A stretch of 64,000 nucleotides of DNA from Blautia_A aquisgranensis. Lineage in GTDB: Bacteria > Bacillota > Clostridia > Lachnospirales > Lachnospiraceae. Made by a program: the position numbers and the translations under genes. The stretch lies in NCBI RefSeq assembly GCF_040096615.1, contig NZ_JBBMEJ010000012.1, positions 61,852-125,851 of the forward strand. The letters are read 5' to 3'. The notes beneath the pieces were generated by a model. That model was not told the DNA's origin, searched no databases, and saw nothing but the letters and a program-made list of their open reading frames with translations. The stretch's first letter is position 1. Each line of letters begins with the position of its first letter. Of this stretch, positions 62,064-64,000 are shown piece after piece.

Positions 62064-63150
62064 ATGAAGATTATAGAAAATTTTGTGAAAGACATTTTGA
62101 AAGAAGAATATCCGATGGATTTTCAAAAAGTATATGATAATAGCCAGCTTTTGCAATATCTTGATAAAAAGATGAAAGCGGTTCATGGAAATTGTAAAAC
62201 ACGTAGAAGCCTTGCAAATATTTATGCAGTTTATTCTATTTTGCATTTTTATCAGGAAGACTTTTATCAGGATAAAAATGGATATAAAGTTTGATGGGTA
62301 TGATTATATGCGGCTATTTACATATTATAGAAATTTATATGGAGGAGGCAAATTACAAAATCATGCTTTAAACTCTCGTGTAAATGGCGAATTTAGAAAC
62401 AAATTTTCAAATTCTAAAAAAGATTTGATTATTGTTAATAATGGGAAATATTTAATACATATTGATTATATATATGCTGAAAATCATGATATAAGTAGGG
62501 TATGCTGTAAAATTATAGAAAAATATATAGAACTCCTCATGAAAAAAGATCATGAATTGCTAAAACTTCTTTCTGAAGTGCAAAAGATAACAGACTATGC
62601 AAAAAAGAAGATGAAAATAAAAGAGTTACTTACGGAAGATGCAGAAGCAAGAATTTTTGAAATTATTAGTTATGCTATTCTAAAGAATCATTATAAAAAT
62701 ATTACTGTTTATTTCGGGTATTCAAAAGATGAGGTTCGTGAAGTACAGTTGCAGCTATATAAAACAGGACGAACAAATGCAAACGATGGAGGAATTGATT
62801 TTGTGATGCGACCAATAGGACGCTTTTTTCAGGTGACAGAAGTAGGAAATTATGACAAGTATTTGTTAGATATAGACAAAGTATTACACTTTCCGATAAC
62901 GTTTGTAATTAAAACTAAAAAATCACGAGAGGATGTTAGGGAAGAATTTGAAGAATATATTTCCGAAAAAACAGGTGGAATGACTATATTGGAAGAAAGA
63001 TACAGAAGTGCGATAGAGGATGTGATTACAATTAATGAGCTTCAAAAATGGATAGATGAGTTGGATGATGAGGATATAGATGGAATAATCAGAGATATAG
63101 ATGTGTATTACAAATTGGAAATGAATATGAATGCAGAAGATGATGAATGA
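62064..63150 (+). pseudogene. Type II restriction endonuclease, split by a frameshift
   Basis: An N-terminal frame (62064-62294, 76 aa) reads KTRRSLANIYAVYSILHFYQ and stops at TGA 62292. The C-terminal frame is offset by +1 and continues FDGYDYMRLFTYYRNL, KLQNHALNSRVNGEFRNKF and a nuclease-like core (EARIFEIISYAIL; NANDGGIDFVMRPIGRFFQ; VTEVG). Skipping one base near 62289 gives an uninterrupted protein of ~362 aa. The GGID..QVTE pattern suggests a variant PD-(D/E)xK site. Either the gene is broken or translation shifts frame at GTT-TGA. An internal ATG (62275) could also start the second part. Confidence 0.7.
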
Positions 63151-63198
63151 TATTGGGGAGTAAAAATATTATCTTGGTACATTGATTTATTTTTTTCG

Positions 63199-63224
63199 TT
63201 AACGAACGGACGCCAGGGAGATGG
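63199..63224. repeat. Right 26-bp direct repeat flanking the R-M cassette
   Basis: Identical to 60699-60724. The two copies enclose the HTH, methylase and endonuclease genes. Confidence 0.9.
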
Positions 63225-63275
63225 GGGAGGGACGGAAGCGGAAGCGGATTCGCGTCCTGTCCTGGGGTGTGAGTG

Positions 63276-63292
63276 GCGGCGCGTAGCGCCGC
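63276..63292. other. GC-rich perfect hairpin
   Basis: GCGGCGC GTA GCGCCGC in a very GC-rich patch between AT-rich stretches. Role unknown. Confidence 0.6.
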
Positions 63293-63322
63293 GCTGCGTT
63301 AATGAAGCTGATGGGTTATATT

Positions 63323-63608
63323 AAATATTAAAGCAGACAGAAGATAGTTGACAAAGAGTTACATATTGAATAGAGAAGCATACAGGGATTAGCTAGGCAG
63401 AGAGCTACATATCGAATAGAGAAGCATACAGAGATTAGTTCGGCAGAGAGCTACACATAGGAATAGGGAAGCATACAGAAATTAGTCCGGCAGAGAGTTG
63501 CACGTTGAATAGAGAAGTATACAGGAACCAGCTCGGCACAACGTTCCACTCTAAGTACCGTAGCATACAGACAACAGTCAACTGCGTTACACATCGAAGA
63601 TGTAACGC
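63323..63608. repeat. 46-bp tandem repeat array, six units
   Basis: Units begin at about 63323, 63368, 63414, 63461, 63507 and 63553 (45-47 bp apart). Each contains (G)AATAGAGAAGCATACAG, then TTAG..CGGCAGAGAG and TACA. Outer units are more diverged. The last ends in the inverted repeat GCGTTACA..TGTAACGC. It is not a CRISPR: units abut and have no unique spacers. Confidence 0.85.
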
Positions 63609-63635
63609 TAATTCCGTGCCCAAGAGGGTGGGGTT

Positions 63636-63684
63636 GCAGGGGAGGGCCTTCGGGCTTCGAAACTCTGAGATGGCCTTCCCCTGC
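63636..63684. other. Long hairpin near the window end
   Basis: GCAGGGGAGGGCC (63636-63648) pairs with GGCCTTCCCCTGC (63672-63684; one G-T). It ends the repeat block; no gene is seen from 63685 to 63816. Confidence 0.6.
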
Positions 63685-63816
63685 GCTATCCACACGGAAA
63701 GTGTGACGTGCGTCAGCTTCACCAAGCTGAAGATAATATCATATTGTAGTAGAAATGCCGAAATTACTCATTCAAAATAAAAAAACAAAATAATCGAAAA
63801 AAATTGAATTTTATGG

Positions 63817-63845
63817 TTGACAAGCATAAAACCCTATGGTAATAT
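63817..63845 (+). promoter_or_regulatory. Strong promoter at the window end
   Basis: Perfect TTGACA (63817-63822), 17 bp, TAATAT (63840-63845). A second, weaker candidate (TTGGCA then TAAAGT, near 63923-63951) follows. No coding start is seen before the window ends. The layout could be the leader of an rRNA or tRNA operon to the right. Confidence 0.6.
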
Positions 63846-64000
63846 AACTGAGCTGTCGCGAATAATTGTTTTTAAAAGACAAACAATTAAAAAGAATTTC
63901 AGAAAAATGAAATTCACAGTTGGCAAAAGACAGAAGATATGATAAAGTATCCAAGTCGTCAACGAAACGACAACGAAATCTCGATTCAAAAAAGTTTGAA

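Noticed and set aside
63323..63608. Possible CRISPR array
   Set aside because: The 46-bp units abut each other without unique spacers, and no cas gene is present.
63505..63780. 91-codon frame over the repeat array, and two frames opposite to it
   Set aside because: They cross tandem repeats and hairpins in several frames equally well and have no credible start.

Overview
The window is a chromosomal segment of a spore-forming, low-to-mid GC Firmicute, most likely a gut Lachnospiraceae member of the Blautia type. The evidence is a clostridial sporulation gene order, a T-box leader, short archaeal-type ProRS, His-rich metal pump, many glycan genes and strong AGGAGG ribosome binding sites. The genus is an inference and cannot be fixed from the sequence alone.

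Layout. Positions 1-9433 hold the 3' end of thrS, aroE, spoIIGA-sigE behind a Spo0A-type promoter, a glyoxalase-like gene, a deleted Gfo/Idh/MocA pseudogene, an AraC regulator, an alpha-L-rhamnosidase and an HD hydrolase. Positions 9434-23333 are a housekeeping and sporulation core: T-box-proS, cca, a CotS-like coat gene, pgcA, and the conserved block mazG-hup-rqcP-yabP-divIC-spoIIE-tilS-hpt-ftsH, in the B. subtilis order but without yabQ. Positions 23441-29376 hold a GH13 amylase-family enzyme, a lone Hpt protein, and a zinc/cadmium-type P-type ATPase with its ArsR/SmtB repressor.

Positions 29611-50451 look like one ancestral catabolic locus: pxpA, a dicarboxylate/amino-acid symporter, an aminotransferase, a LysR regulator, an RraA-type aldolase, pxpB, pxpC and a D-2-hydroxyacid dehydrogenase. 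It is split by a 12.5-kb island (33289-45756) bounded by 19-bp direct repeats that rebuild a perfect palindromic attB. The island carries a truncated ICE helicase, an AraC regulator, lacZ, a MelB-type permease, a galK remnant, galE, galT, a second AraC regulator and the C-terminal stub of a tyrosine recombinase beside attR. It is therefore probably a decayed integrative element that delivered lactose/galactose use.

Positions 50735-60616 hold tRNA-Tyr, class II aldolase, a sugar ABC transporter (binding protein and two permeases), a YesN/YesM-type two-component system with a companion lipoprotein binding protein, and a CsoR-type regulator. Positions 60899-63150 are a small restriction-modification cassette: HTH regulator, YhdJ-like methylase and a probably frameshifted endonuclease. 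It is flanked by 26-bp direct repeats and copies of a dispersed repeat family. The window ends in promoter-rich, gene-free DNA.

The most interesting signals are: a hairpin that can hide the ribosome binding site of the CotS-like gene in read-through RNA while a sigma-E-like promoter starts inside its loop; the att-bounded island inside the pxp locus, and the pathway that the restored locus suggests; the split endonuclease; and the six-copy Cys/His repeat on the metal pump.
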